Positions 33,654 to 42,003 of a stretch of DNA of 51,402 nucleotides are shown here, piece by piece. A program made the position numbers and the translations under genes. This stretch comes from a virus. How positions within the stretch are numbered: position 1 is the first letter of the stretch; the number at the start of each line of letters is the position of its first letter. The DNA is taken from IMG/VR virus record IMGVR_UViG_3300012096_000008, positions 1 through 51,402 of that record. One strand, 5' to 3'. Under the pieces are notes generated by a model. That model had not been told where the DNA came from. It did not search any database and was given only the letters and a program-made list of their open reading frames with translations.

Positions 33654-35221
33654 GCTACTCCTCCCCAACGGGAGTTAAAGATATATTCAGGTTCTTTGTT
33701 CTTTCGCATTCTATAATAATCCAGAGGTGGTACTGCAAAATCTATCGCAGAAGCTAAGGCATCCTTAACATCGTCATGCGCTGGATTGCTGTAAATTAAT
33801 TCTTCTTCTAAAACCTGGCAATTACCGCTGGAATAGTGCCATATCTGTCTATTAGCATATCTAGGTTCTAATATAGAGAAGATACGTTCTTCCTTAGAAC
33901 CTGTCCACCGTGAAGGTCTAAACTCATCTACAGATAAGGATAAACCATTCTTACGGATGTAATTCTCCTTTAGATCTTCGACTATAACTTTCTGAGCTAC
34001 GCTTACTTCACAACGAATCTTTCTGAAGCCCCATTTGTCATATAGTTTTAAGATATGGTTAAAATATTCAGATACCCGATCTGTTTTAAAGCGATCTATT
34101 TCAAGAATATAGTAATTGTTAAGACCGTCAGCACCAAGGACCACAATAGAAGTGAAGTCAGCCTTCTTTCCAGTAGAGTAGGCGAAGTCGACAGAGGCAC
34201 AGATGTTAAGACGTTCTCGTTTGAAGAACCAGTGGTGGTCTCTTTTGGTGAGATAGTTTTGATCGTAGTACTGGAACAAGTCTCGTTGGATGGGGGAATT
34301 ATCCACGTCGTGTGGGTCGTTGTAGTACTGGGCTCTAAAGTGAATTTTGTTAAGGTATTGAGCTCTTTTAGTCGCAAGAATATCCGGGTCGAAGCCAAAC
34401 CATTTACCATCGGATCTACGTTGTCTAGGCCAGAGAAATTGTCCGGAACCATCTCCGGCGGTTTCGACTGGATATTCTTTGCTTTCAAAAAGCGAAACGG
34501 AAGCTTCTTTGTTTCCTTCGTCATCGTATTCATCTATTTCCATTTCTAATAGACTTGAGTATAAATCTTTAGGATGATACCTAGTACCAACTACCCATTC
34601 ACGCGCATTGACAGTTTCAATAGAAGATAGATAAGAATATTGATCTATTACTTTTTGTCGTCCTTCTTCGAGGTACGCATTGCTCTGGACAACAACATCG
34701 TCAAGCACAGCGATATCGCAATGCATGCCAACAATGTTAGAAGTAAGCCCAGCGGTGAATATAGATGGATCACGTATCGATTCTTCCTTCCTCTTAGGAT
34801 GGTCTAGTGATATTTCTCTCTCAGTCCACTTCTCACGTTTAGCTTCTTCTGGTACGACCATATCAGGCCAATAGAGGCGATATACATCATCTGTGAATAT
34901 ATCTTTAATAAACTTCAATTGCTTAGTAGCTAAGTTAGAAGTAGATGAAATATAGAGAACCCGAAGCGTGGGATCTTTAGTAAGTTCCCATGCTACACGA
35001 TAAGCGACTAGAGCACTCTTCATGTGGTCTCTTGGCAAGAGTAGTAATTGATGAGATCTACTTCCATCAGAAGTCCACCAAGATATAACCTCACGATGGA
35101 TATTACCGAGCAATCTTTTAGGATGAACTAATTTGATGAACTCTTCTAGGGAGCTTTCAGCTAGCTTACGCCGATCGTCTCGGGTCTTTTGTAGGTCTGA
35201 TTTCTTTTTTCGGCCTGCCAC
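33650..35221 (-). CDS. Terminase large subunit (TerL), 523 aa
   Basis: The DNA-packaging motor. ATPase: LLPRDHMKSALVAYR (Walker A near 61-70) and IAVLDDVV (Walker B, Asp174/Asp175). Nuclease: CASVDFAYSTGKKADFTSIVV (first metal-binding Asp), then the late DDVKDALASAIDFA segment. It starts with GTG; a small overlapping frame lies upstream. No clear small terminase is encoded nearby, so TerS may be one of the unidentified genes upstream or missing. Confidence 0.9.
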   Translation of the reverse strand: MAGRKKKSDLQKTRDDRRKLAESSLEEFIKLVHPKRLLGNIHREVISWWTSDGSRSHQLLLLPRDHMKSALVAYRVAWELTKDPTLRVLYISSTSNLATKQLKFIKDIFTDDVYRLYWPDMVVPEEAKREKWTEREISLDHPKRKEESIRDPSIFTAGLTSNIVGMHCDIAVLDDVVVQSNAYLEEGRQKVIDQYSYLSSIETVNAREWVVGTRYHPKDLYSSLLEMEIDEYDDEGNKEASVSLFESKEYPVETAGDGSGQFLWPRQRRSDGKWFGFDPDILATKRAQYLNKIHFRAQYYNDPHDVDNSPIQRDLFQYYDQNYLTKRDHHWFFKRERLNICASVDFAYSTGKKADFTSIVVLGADGLNNYYILEIDRFKTDRVSEYFNHILKLYDKWGFRKIRCEVSVAQKVIVEDLKENYIRKNGLSLSVDEFRPSRWTGSKEERIFSILEPRYANRQIWHYSSGNCQVLEEELIYSNPAHDDVKDALASAIDFAVPPLDYYRMRKNKEPEYIFNSRWGGVA

Positions 35222-35270
35222 CTAATTTTCCTAATGTTTTAGCATGTTTACTGATGCTTGCTGGTTTCAT
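35166..35270 (-). CDS. Possible tiny basic protein, 34 aa, overlapping TerL start
   Basis: The frame runs MKPASISKHAKTLGKLGGRP and on to a basic tail. The LGKLGGRPKK pattern resembles small basic phage peptides, and the upstream 847-aa gene ends in a related LSSLGGQARAKSLT motif. It overlaps the first 56 bases of TerL. The ribosome-binding site is weak, so this call is tentative. Confidence 0.3.
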   Translation of the reverse strand: MKPASISKHAKTLGKLGGRPKKEIRPTKDPRRSA

Positions 35271-35271
35271 T

Positions 35272-37815
35272 CTATTTCCACCGTATGCTTGCTGCTTTTG
35301 AAGCTATAGCAGATCTTTGCTTGCTGGTTAGGGATTTGGCCCTGGCTTGACCGCCGAGGCTAGAAAGCACAGCAGCAGCTTTCTTAATATCTTCAGAATG
35401 GACTTTATGTCCCTCTGCAATCTGTTCTATACCCTCTAACCATCTCCACTTCTTACCACCACCATGAACTTCTGCTGGAGGAGGAGGTGGAGTAACATAT
35501 AGTACAAGATTGGGAAGATTATCTTGATCCGGTATGAGTATTACCGGTTGTTTAGTCTTACCCCAATCGGTCCAAGAAAAGATACCTAATGGAGTACTTA
35601 ACTGAGTGGGATTAAGTACTACAATATTCGGAAGATTACTTTGATCCGAAACTATCGGTCTAACTGGATAATAGTAGGTCCAATCAGATTTATTAAATGG
35701 TATTGTATTAGTATTTAGATTTATATTCAGAGCCATGCCTGAAGGAGGCTGAGGTACTGAAGGTAAGAATTGAGTCTTAGAGAAATCTTGTGTATAGAAG
35801 GGATTAACAACTACTGCAAGGGTAGTCAGTAAAAGGTTCGTCGGATCGACCGGACCAGCCTTGGCCCGACTTGGAAAAAAAAAGGCTGATGTCGTCCAAT
35901 CAAAGGGTCCGAATGGTATCGGATTAGTATAAAGATTTAGGTTTACCGATTGTACATCAGGCTTTGCAAGCGTGGAGACAAAAGGCTTAGAAAAGTCCTG
36001 AATAAAGAAAGGATTAACTATTACTACAGGAGTACTAAGTAAAGCTACATTCGGAAAATCATTTTGACTTAAAGGTCTAGGTTTATGCGGGAAAGGCACA
36101 TACCAATCAAATGGCCCGAATGGTATATTATTACTTAGAACTAAGTTGGGAAGATTGTTCTGATTAGAAACAATAGACTTAATCGAATAAGCAATTCCGA
36201 AATCTTGTAAATAGAAAGGATTACCTACTACTACTGGATTTAGAAGAACAATATTAGGATATTGCGTAAAAGGTACCGACGGAATATCGAAACCTTTAGA
36301 CCAATCAAACTGAGCGAATGGAATTGGATTGGTGTATATATTTACATTATACGCTTGTTGATCAGGCTTTGCCGGTCCAAGAGCGAATGGCTTAGAGAAA
36401 TCCTGTGTAGAGAAAGGAGTGGAGAAATTCTGTAGTACTAAATTAGGATATTGCGGAGAAGGCAACCAATCCGGTAATATATGAGTTGTGGAATAATCCG
36501 AAGGAAGAAACGGATTTGCGACTACAACTGTGTTAAGTAATACTATATTCGGATATTGAGGGGGCGGTAACCAATCATATAATGAATTTAATGGAAAATT
36601 AAACTCATTAAGATTAGGTATCGGATTTTTGTAGATACCTATATTATACGGAGTAGCCTGAGGAGGAGAAGAGACTACTGTTTTAGGAAATGTTACAGAT
36701 TGACTGACACTAAATGGTATTGGATTGGGATAGAAATTTATATCAGTGTGTGGTTGATCAGGTTGATATCGTATAGTCGGATGAATTCTAGGCCAATCTG
36801 TTTGAGAGAATGGAATAGGATTATTGAATAAATTTAAATTTAGGGAAGATTGTTGGGCAGGAAGGCCTGGTATATCGAATATACGGCCAAAATCTTGAGT
36901 GTGGAAAGGATTATTACCTACCGGAGTATAGGTTAGAACAAGGACACCTTGAGCCCCCAACCCTGCTGTACTACCAGCGCCACCGCCGCCACCATAGCTT
37001 CCACCGTTACCGCCAACGCCTTGAATCCCAGTTCCGGTAAAACCGCCACCACCTGCACCACCGCCCCCTGGTCCAGCCGCCCCAACAAGAAATCCGCTTC
37101 CACTTACAGCGCCAGTCCAAACCGAATCTTGGCTGCCCGCTCCGCCCACGCCGCCATTGGCCGTTACGGTACCCTTAGAACCGCCGCCGCCGCCGCCGCC
37201 ACTTGATCCGTCACCGCCGGCAGCGCCGCTTGTGCCTGTGCCTGCAGTACCGCCACCAGCCGATAGACGATTGTTGCCGCCTGTGCCACCATCGGTAAGA
37301 TTGGCATTGGCGTCGCTGCCAGCGCTGCCTCCATTAGCTCCGCCTCCCCCACCACCACCGAAGGTAAGGCTTACATTTGATCCGCCAGCGCCGCCTACGC
37401 CATTCGGCCCGCCAGCGCCTCCGCCACCGGCATTAGCGTTACCGGGAGCAGTGCCTCCAGTGCCGCCATTATTATTGCCATTAGCACCAGTGCCACCAGT
37501 TCCTCCAGCGCCGCCAGTAGCACCACCATTGCCAAATCCGCCACCTACAGCGATCACTGTATTGGTATTAAATGTCGTATTGGTTCCAGCTACACCATTG
37601 CCGCCACCAGCACCGATTACATAATTAAAGGCTGTAGTGCCGGGAGTGGCTACGGAAAAGTTATTGCTTCTGCGATATTCACCGCCGCCGCCGCCATCAC
37701 CCGTAGAGGCGTGACCGCCACCACCGGCACCAATAGCCTCAACCGAATTATTAGCGTTATTCCAATCGGAAGGGCTGGTAGAAGTCGTGCCAGATATGAT
37801 GACAATGACTGTCAC
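35272..37815 (-). CDS. Gly-rich N-terminus plus tandem NPF/DW repeats, virion protein, 847 aa
   Basis: The GTG start overlaps the upstream stop as GTGA. Residues 30-300 are very Gly-rich (GAGGGG, GGAGG repeats), like the sandwich domains of phage fibre tips. Residues 300-770 hold about a dozen tandem units of 35-40 residues alternating NPFYxQDFSKxF with NPIPFxxFDW and ending PNIVLLNPVVV. The last 70 residues are helical with LGGQARAKSLTSKQRSAIAS. The Gly-rich part is also more GC-rich than its surroundings. It is probably a virion or fibre-associated protein; the repeat's role is unknown. Confidence 0.7.
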   Translation of the reverse strand: MTVIVIISGTTSTSPSDWNNANNSVEAIGAGGGGHASTGDGGGGGEYRRSNNFSVATPGTTAFNYVIGAGGGNGVAGTNTTFNTNTVIAVGGGFGNGGATGGAGGTGGTGANGNNNGGTGGTAPGNANAGGGGAGGPNGVGGAGGSNVSLTFGGGGGGGANGGSAGSDANANLTDGGTGGNNRLSAGGGTAGTGTSGAAGGDGSSGGGGGGGSKGTVTANGGVGGAGSQDSVWTGAVSGSGFLVGAAGPGGGGAGGGGFTGTGIQGVGGNGGSYGGGGGAGSTAGLGAQGVLVLTYTPVGNNPFHTQDFGRIFDIPGLPAQQSSLNLNLFNNPIPFSQTDWPRIHPTIRYQPDQPHTDINFYPNPIPFSVSQSVTFPKTVVSSPPQATPYNIGIYKNPIPNLNEFNFPLNSLYDWLPPPQYPNIVLLNTVVVANPFLPSDYSTTHILPDWLPSPQYPNLVLQNFSTPFSTQDFSKPFALGPAKPDQQAYNVNIYTNPIPFAQFDWSKGFDIPSVPFTQYPNIVLLNPVVVGNPFYLQDFGIAYSIKSIVSNQNNLPNLVLSNNIPFGPFDWYVPFPHKPRPLSQNDFPNVALLSTPVVIVNPFFIQDFSKPFVSTLAKPDVQSVNLNLYTNPIPFGPFDWTTSAFFFPSRAKAGPVDPTNLLLTTLAVVVNPFYTQDFSKTQFLPSVPQPPSGMALNINLNTNTIPFNKSDWTYYYPVRPIVSDQSNLPNIVVLNPTQLSTPLGIFSWTDWGKTKQPVILIPDQDNLPNLVLYVTPPPPPAEVHGGGKKWRWLEGIEQIAEGHKVHSEDIKKAAAVLSSLGGQARAKSLTSKQRSAIASKAASIRWK

Positions 37816-38015
37816 GTCAGCATTTTACCAGTTCGACGTCGGACAATGGCATTGATTTCTGGTATCCCAATGGGACCGGTCTGAGTTTCTATGTGGAGGA
37901 TTTCATCGAATGCCACGTTAGAATGTGCAGCAAGTTGATAATCTTCATCAGGGATAATGAGACGTCGAACCTGTCCTGTAGTTATATCATAGACAATGCC
38001 AATTTTAGTGCGCAC
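37812..38015 (-). CDS. Small hypothetical protein, 67 aa
   Basis: I chose the GTG at 38015, just after the upstream stop at 38020, because the longer frame from 38075 would overlap that gene by 56 bases. The product has RTKIGIVYDITTGQVRRLII, then a beta-rich middle (FDEILHIETQTG) and an Arg-rich C-terminus (NAIVRRRTGK). No family recognised; probably a small virion component. Confidence 0.6.
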   Translation of the reverse strand: MRTKIGIVYDITTGQVRRLIIPDEDYQLAAHSNVAFDEILHIETQTGPIGIPEINAIVRRRTGKMLT

Positions 38016-38019
38016 ATTA

Positions 38020-38394
38020 TCAATTCCCGGGAGTACGGAAAAACGAATTAAAGTTACTAGAAATTGCAGTATCAATGTGTGGGTCAGTAACTAATGCAGC
38101 TTGTGTAGCAACATTACCGCTTGTTAAAGGAGTGGCCCCAACCACCGTAGCATCACTAATAACATTGGCATTTGTAGCGACTGAATTGGTAATCATGATC
38201 TTGAATATATCCGGCTGGTTCATTACTGCCACAAGAAATGTTTCTCTTTCACGATGAAAAGCAACCGTAGTTGATGATTCTGACTTAATTGCAAGACAAG
38301 CGGCAATTAGAGATTGTCTTACTCTATTTTGAAATGTTGGATCGGAGGCAAGCAATTGCTGATCATTGTAATTTGGAGATGGTGTTGCAGCCAT
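38020..38394 (-). CDS. Hypothetical protein, 124 aa
   Basis: Begins MAATPSPNYNDQQLLASDPT, with a helical middle (NRVRQSLIAACLAIKSE), then REVETFL-like charged strands and a Thr/Ala-rich C-terminus. Its lack of enzyme motifs and its place between the glycosidase-like gene and the Gly-rich protein suggest a small virion component (inference). Confidence 0.68.
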   Translation of the reverse strand: MAATPSPNYNDQQLLASDPTFQNRVRQSLIAACLAIKSESSTTVAFHRERETFLVAVMNQPDIFKIMITNSVATNANVISDATVVGATPLTSGNVATQAALVTDPHIDTAISSNFNSFFRTPGN

Positions 38395-38403
38395 AATATT
38401 CCC

Positions 38404-39807
38404 TTAATTGATTCTATAAATGTGAACTGTCCATGCATTAGCAAATGTATCGACAAACTTTGTTCCACCATTGGTAATGGGGATGGTACGATTTTCGTTA
38501 ATAACAGTTACAGTAGTAGCCCCTGTATTTACGATATTGAAAGTGGCGCTAAGATTGGTAGTAGATTCGGATTCACGAGTTGTAGCTATAATATAGAAGT
38601 TGGTTCCATTCCATTTGGCAACAGCCTCAACCCCACCATTAAGCCAGTTTGTCTCAACAGTCGGGAAAATATAACCATGTGGAGTTATCGAAGTCAGATA
38701 TCCCAAAGCAGCTGGAGAGTTGATAACCGAAGCCATGGTTTTGATTAAGGCATTGGTGGCCTTGGCTTGATTATAAATAGAGATAGACTGACCGCTATAG
38801 ATAGCCGTATTAAAGCCAGAACCATGCGCAGCGAAATCAGTATAGGTAAAATAATCTATGCCGCGAGCACCATGAATGATCGATGACCATACCGCCCAGT
38901 TCAACTCTGTTGGTTGAATAATATATGGGGTTGGAGTCCACAAACCATCATAGTTCTCTGGCAGAGACCACATGGGAATGCGACCTGTCGCACCATTGGT
39001 TCCAACGGCGCTATTGCCATTACCACCCACATTTTGACCATTAACATATGAACGATAAATATCGATCATGTTGCCGTAGTGACTACCACGGCGGATTTGA
39101 TCAGTAGTTGCAGGAGTAGAACTAAAACTCATGGGCACAGATAAGACGTTACCGCCGGCCTGTAATCCATTGGAATTGCCTGAATAAGCAAACCAGTAAA
39201 TATCTGCACTGAACGAATCGGTGGAACGGTTTCCACCTCCCGGAGCAGTCCAGTTATTCTTGGCTAGTAAAGTAGATATAGGAGTACCACCAAGATCGCC
39301 TGCAATGATGTAGTTAATGGTCCCAGTCAAATCGAACATGCGACCAGTCCACTGTGCAGCAGTATAACCGCTAATGAAGGTTTGAATGGCGGCTACTGTA
39401 GCTGGTTCATCCAGATGCATACCGACTTCCCAGTCGGTTCCATAGGGGCCGGAACCATTACTGAAAGCCTGAAGTTGAGCGGGAATCATACCGGAGTAAT
39501 CACTGGTTCCAGTGACGGCAACCGCGACGTTCAAACCAAGATCAACCATCTCTGATTCATCTGCTGGATAAACACCAAAGAAGACACCGAGAGGGAAGAA
39601 GTTCGGATCATCCCAATTGACCGTAGGAAAAGATGGATTGGCTGAAGTAGCTTTAGTAAAATTATTACCTGAATAATAGCTATGGCTCATCACTGTGGGG
39701 GTGAGCATAGTTTCACCATCAATAGCCTGTAGAGTTACCCCAATCGGTAGTTGTACTACCGATGAGGGAACAAAAATCTTGCCTCTAGAACCTAGAAATA
39801 AACCCAT
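38404..39807 (-). CDS. Glycoside-hydrolase-like TIM-barrel protein, 467 aa
   Basis: PFFGVYPADESEMVDLGLNVAV and WEVGMHLDEP (an acidic pair near residue 131 that could be catalytic) are followed by FDLTGTINY and NWAVWSSIIHGARGIDYFTY, a pattern known from barrel glycosidases. The C-terminal 130 residues form a beta-sandwich (AVAKWNGTNFYIIATTRESE). It may trim capsule or cell-wall sugars as part of the virion. The exact family cannot be set without a search. Confidence 0.6.
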   Translation of the reverse strand: MGLFLGSRGKIFVPSSVVQLPIGVTLQAIDGETMLTPTVMSHSYYSGNNFTKATSANPSFPTVNWDDPNFFPLGVFFGVYPADESEMVDLGLNVAVAVTGTSDYSGMIPAQLQAFSNGSGPYGTDWEVGMHLDEPATVAAIQTFISGYTAAQWTGRMFDLTGTINYIIAGDLGGTPISTLLAKNNWTAPGGGNRSTDSFSADIYWFAYSGNSNGLQAGGNVLSVPMSFSSTPATTDQIRRGSHYGNMIDIYRSYVNGQNVGGNGNSAVGTNGATGRIPMWSLPENYDGLWTPTPYIIQPTELNWAVWSSIIHGARGIDYFTYTDFAAHGSGFNTAIYSGQSISIYNQAKATNALIKTMASVINSPAALGYLTSITPHGYIFPTVETNWLNGGVEAVAKWNGTNFYIIATTRESESTTNLSATFNIVNTGATTVTVINENRTIPITNGGTKFVDTFANAWTVHIYRIN

Positions 39808-39813
39808 TAGATA

Positions 39814-40329
39814 TTACAGAACTTCGTAGAAGATATTAGCTCCTATTGCGCCTGCTGTACCTGTATTAGCTGAAGATAGTACTGTCTCAGAGTTAGACGT
39901 GGTAGCTGTACCAACCGAAACCCATTCCTCTTCTGAACCTGGGTTTGTCTGCCATTGGATAATTCCACCAAAAGCATTAAACGTCAAATTAAGACGTGGA
40001 ATAGTGACCGCTGGAGAACGTGTTGGGGCAGTTGTAGCTGCTACATAAGCAACAGGTAATGTTGTCGCTGCTGTTGCCGCAATGTTGACGTAACCATCAG
40101 TATTTGGAAGTGCTAGAGCAGTTGGAGTAGCACCAAGTGTTGAGGATCGTGCCAGCATAGTTGCTGTGACAGCGCTGGAAGACGCCTGGCCTTCTAGCAG
40201 TACTTTACCGATCTTTAAGATATCGGTTGCAGAACCAGCCTTAAGAGCGGCGAAAGAACCGGCGGCTAATACGCCGTCAGCCTGTGCAGTAGGAGTAAAA
40301 GTAGAAACCTGGAATATTCTTTTTGACAT
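39814..40329 (-). CDS. Beta-rich virion protein, 171 aa
   Basis: Ala/Thr/Ser-rich protein beginning SKRIFQVSTFTPTAQADGVL with few charged residues. Later strands include VTIPRLNLTFNAFGGIIQWQ and EEEWVSVGTATTSNSE. Ends NIFYEVL. The composition matches structural or decoration proteins; no catalytic motif seen. Lies six bases upstream of the glycosidase-like gene. Confidence 0.65.
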   Translation of the reverse strand: MSKRIFQVSTFTPTAQADGVLAAGSFAALKAGSATDILKIGKVLLEGQASSSAVTATMLARSSTLGATPTALALPNTDGYVNIAATAATTLPVAYVAATTAPTRSPAVTIPRLNLTFNAFGGIIQWQTNPGSEEEWVSVGTATTSNSETVLSSANTGTAGAIGANIFYEVL

Positions 40330-40343
40330 TTAATTATTTTCCT

Positions 40344-40682
40344 TTATTGGGAAGTTAGCAGGTTAGTGGGACTTCCCAATGCCGCCTGCTTTAGGGTTAA
40401 ATCTATATATTTGGAGAAAGGCATATGGACATCCTGAGTCTTAGCTTTGACAGCACAGACATCACATATGTAGTGATCGCATTCATAACAATGCGGGCGA
40501 TCGCGAGTACGTAATGGATTCTTAACTACTACGCTCTTGCAATGAGAACAGGTCATGGTATCCGCCTCGTATACCTTACCTTCACCAGCTAGACGGGGAT
40601 CATAGCCAGCTAATAGAGCTTCTTGTGGAGTTAGACCAGGAGATGCACTATGGTCTACTTTTAGATATCCCATCTGCTTCAT
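40344..40682 (-). CDS. Zinc-ribbon protein, 112 aa
   Basis: Four CxxC pairs or single Cys/His positions form a likely double zinc site: CSHC near 45-48, then HCYECDHYICDVC near 64-76. The N-terminus carries SPGLTPQEALLAGYDPRLAGEG and the C-terminus a short amphipathic helix. Similar ribbons occur in small phage head or regulatory proteins. Function unknown. Confidence 0.68.
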   Translation of the reverse strand: MKQMGYLKVDHSASPGLTPQEALLAGYDPRLAGEGKVYEADTMTCSHCKSVVVKNPLRTRDRPHCYECDHYICDVCAVKAKTQDVHMPFSKYIDLTLKQAALGSPTNLLTSQ

Positions 40683-40684
40683 GG

Positions 40685-40999
40685 TTACAACGTTGTGGTA
40701 ATAACGGCAACCTTAAGACCGGAGCCTAGAGGGACTAGAAAATCTGAAGTTTGTCCTGCAGACATACGCAAACTGCTATTAGCTAAAGCAGTGGGATTAG
40801 TTCCAAATAAAATGGAAGCTGGTGCGCTACTATCTACAGCAACTCTAACTACTTTAGTATTGTTTTTAAATGCAGCGGATTGTGCAGAAGTCGCAGATAT
40901 AGTTACAGGAGCTTGGTCTGTACCAGGTTCTACTGGAATAGGCAGACCTCCAGTTAAAAGACCAGAATCAGGATACTCCCTGATATACATAATAGACAT
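40685..40999 (-). CDS. Hypothetical beta-rich protein, 104 aa
   Basis: The protein starts SIMYIREYPDSGLLTGGLPI and continues with beta strands (PVTISATSAQSAAFKNNTKV, FLVPLGSGLKVAVITTTL). The form is that of a small virion decoration protein. It is contiguous with the zinc-ribbon gene and overlaps the upstream membrane gene by one base. Confidence 0.66.
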   Translation of the reverse strand: MSIMYIREYPDSGLLTGGLPIPVEPGTDQAPVTISATSAQSAAFKNNTKVVRVAVDSSAPASILFGTNPTALANSSLRMSAGQTSDFLVPLGSGLKVAVITTTL

Positions 41000-41196
41000 T
41001 AAATTTTAGTTCCTTGTTTTAATCCCCTGGCGAATTCAATTTCACCGGTTGCTTTGATTAATGCAGCATTGAGACCATTGGTCTGATGTTTAATTTCATT
41101 ACACTGTTTAACTATGAAATGTGCTTGGACTGTATTATATAATAAGACTAGAGCAGACACAGCTAAACCGATGTCCCCTAACGTCGGCTCAATCAT
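40999..41196 (-). CDS. Small membrane protein, 65 aa
   Basis: One N-terminal hydrophobic segment (LGDIGLAVSALVLLYNTVQAH-range, residues 6-25) is followed by an amphipathic helix with KQCNEIKHQTNGLNAALIKA. The topology resembles Rz-type spanins or small phage membrane proteins, but no lysis gene is close by. Function unknown. Confidence 0.62.
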   Translation of the reverse strand: MIEPTLGDIGLAVSALVLLYNTVQAHFIVKQCNEIKHQTNGLNAALIKATGEIEFARGLKQGTKI

Positions 41197-41203
41197 ATTC
41201 TAA

Positions 41204-41341
41204 TTACAAGACACGATCAGATAGAGCTAAGAATCCCTGACGGGGAGGAATCTCCTTGGGAATATCTTGTCCACTCTTGTGGACTGTCTTAGGTTTCATA
41301 TTAGCTTTGTCGTCTTTAGTACCTTTGTTACCTTTACTCAT
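41204..41341 (-). CDS. Tiny Lys-rich protein, 45 aa
   Basis: Starts MSKGNKGTKDDKANMKPKTV and ends PPRQGFLALSDRVL. The ATG overlaps the upstream stop as ATGA, which supports translation. It is one of five small, mostly basic genes in tandem. No family recognised. Confidence 0.55.
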   Translation of the reverse strand: MSKGNKGTKDDKANMKPKTVHKSGQDIPKEIPPRQGFLALSDRVL

Positions 41342-41481
41342 GGTCCTATTGCTTCCAATCCTAATTGTTTCTTAGTACGAGGGGGTTTACCCATAACAGG
41401 GTGAGATTCAACGTCCATAGGGGTCCCCATAGTGACGCCATAGTCTACATTGGGGTTGAGGTCTAAACTGGTATGCTCCAT
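41338..41481 (-). CDS. Tiny protein, 47 aa
   Basis: Met/Pro-rich sequence (LDLNPNVDYGVTMGTPMDVE) with a basic C-terminal half (GKPPRTKKQLGLEAIGP). It overlaps both neighbours by one to four bases (TAATG upstream, ATGA downstream). Function unknown. Confidence 0.55.
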   Translation of the reverse strand: MEHTSLDLNPNVDYGVTMGTPMDVESHPVMGKPPRTKKQLGLEAIGP

Positions 41482-41588
41482 TAGGTAGCTACCTCAGGTA
41501 CTACAGGAGCAGTAGGTTCTGGATGCTTATGTTCTATCAAAGCTTCTAACTTCTTAATTTCTTCCTTAACTTCTTCAATTAAGTCCAT
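41481..41588 (-). CDS. Tiny acidic/helical protein, 35 aa
   Basis: One charged helix (MDLIEEVKEEIKKLEALIEH), probably a short coiled coil, followed by a Pro-rich tail. Coupled to the next gene by a TAATG overlap. No family recognised. Confidence 0.5.
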   Translation of the reverse strand: MDLIEEVKEEIKKLEALIEHKHPEPTAPVVPEVAT

Positions 41589-41589
41589 G

Positions 41590-41700
41590 TTATTTAAAAC
41601 CTTTCTTTCTATCTTTAAGTTTATCTCTCTTAGAACCTTCTTTGATTCCTAATTTCTTATCTTTAGCCATATCGGCTTTCTTAGCTGTAGACATTGCCAT
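41590..41700 (-). CDS. Tiny Lys-rich protein, 36 aa
   Basis: Thirteen or so Lys residues in 36 (TAKKADMAKDKKLG, KDRKKGFK), with no hydrophobic core. Start could be the ATG at 41700 or the one two codons later. It overlaps the upstream stop by one base. A nucleic-acid-binding role is possible. Confidence 0.5.
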   Translation of the reverse strand: MAMSTAKKADMAKDKKLGIKEGSKRDKLKDRKKGFK

Positions 41701-41834
41701 TACTTAGACCCTCTTGTTACTGGATTCTTCTTATGTTTACTATTATAGATCTTAGCAGCTCTAGTCTTAGCTTCTTTAGAAGACATACCTTGTTTCTTAA
41801 ACTTATCTCTTATAGCTTCATATTGTTTAGGCAT
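41700..41834 (-). CDS. Small basic protein, 44 aa
   Basis: Sequence MPKQYEAIRDKFKKQGMSSK, then EAKTRAAKIYNSKHKKNP. Small phage proteins with this YEAIRDKF...AAKIYN pattern are frequent (recollection). Overlaps the previous gene by 8 bases. No known function. Confidence 0.6.
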   Translation of the reverse strand: MPKQYEAIRDKFKKQGMSSKEAKTRAAKIYNSKHKKNPVTRGSK

Positions 41835-42003
41835 TAGAATCTATTACCTTAGTCTTCTTAGTTTCAGATAGAAGTTTCATAGCTTGTTGTCCTAGTAATA
41901 CCTGAAGTACTAAGAGACCTCTTTGATCTAGGTCTTCTATTAGTTTCTCTAATGTTAGAGGATTAGTAGATCTATTACGTAGATCAGCTACCTTGTTGGA
42001 CAT
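41827..42003 (-). CDS. Hypothetical helical protein, 58 aa
   Basis: I chose the ATG at 42003 rather than 42039, because the upstream extension lies inside the previous gene. The product has two helices (LTLEKLIEDLDQRGLLVLQV, GQQAMKLLSETKKTK). Function unknown. Overlaps the previous gene by 20 bases. Confidence 0.6.
   Translation of the reverse strand: MSNKVADLRNRSTNPLTLEKLIEDLDQRGLLVLQVLLGQQAMKLLSETKKTKVIDSNA

Noticed and set aside
34055-34549. 164-codon frame antisense to TerL
   Set aside because: Codon pattern mirrors the TerL gene; no promoter, ribosome-binding site or similarity.
37157-37624. Long Pro-rich open frame antisense to the Gly-rich protein
   Set aside because: Poly-Pro is what Gly codons give on the opposite strand; no ribosome-binding site or gene context.
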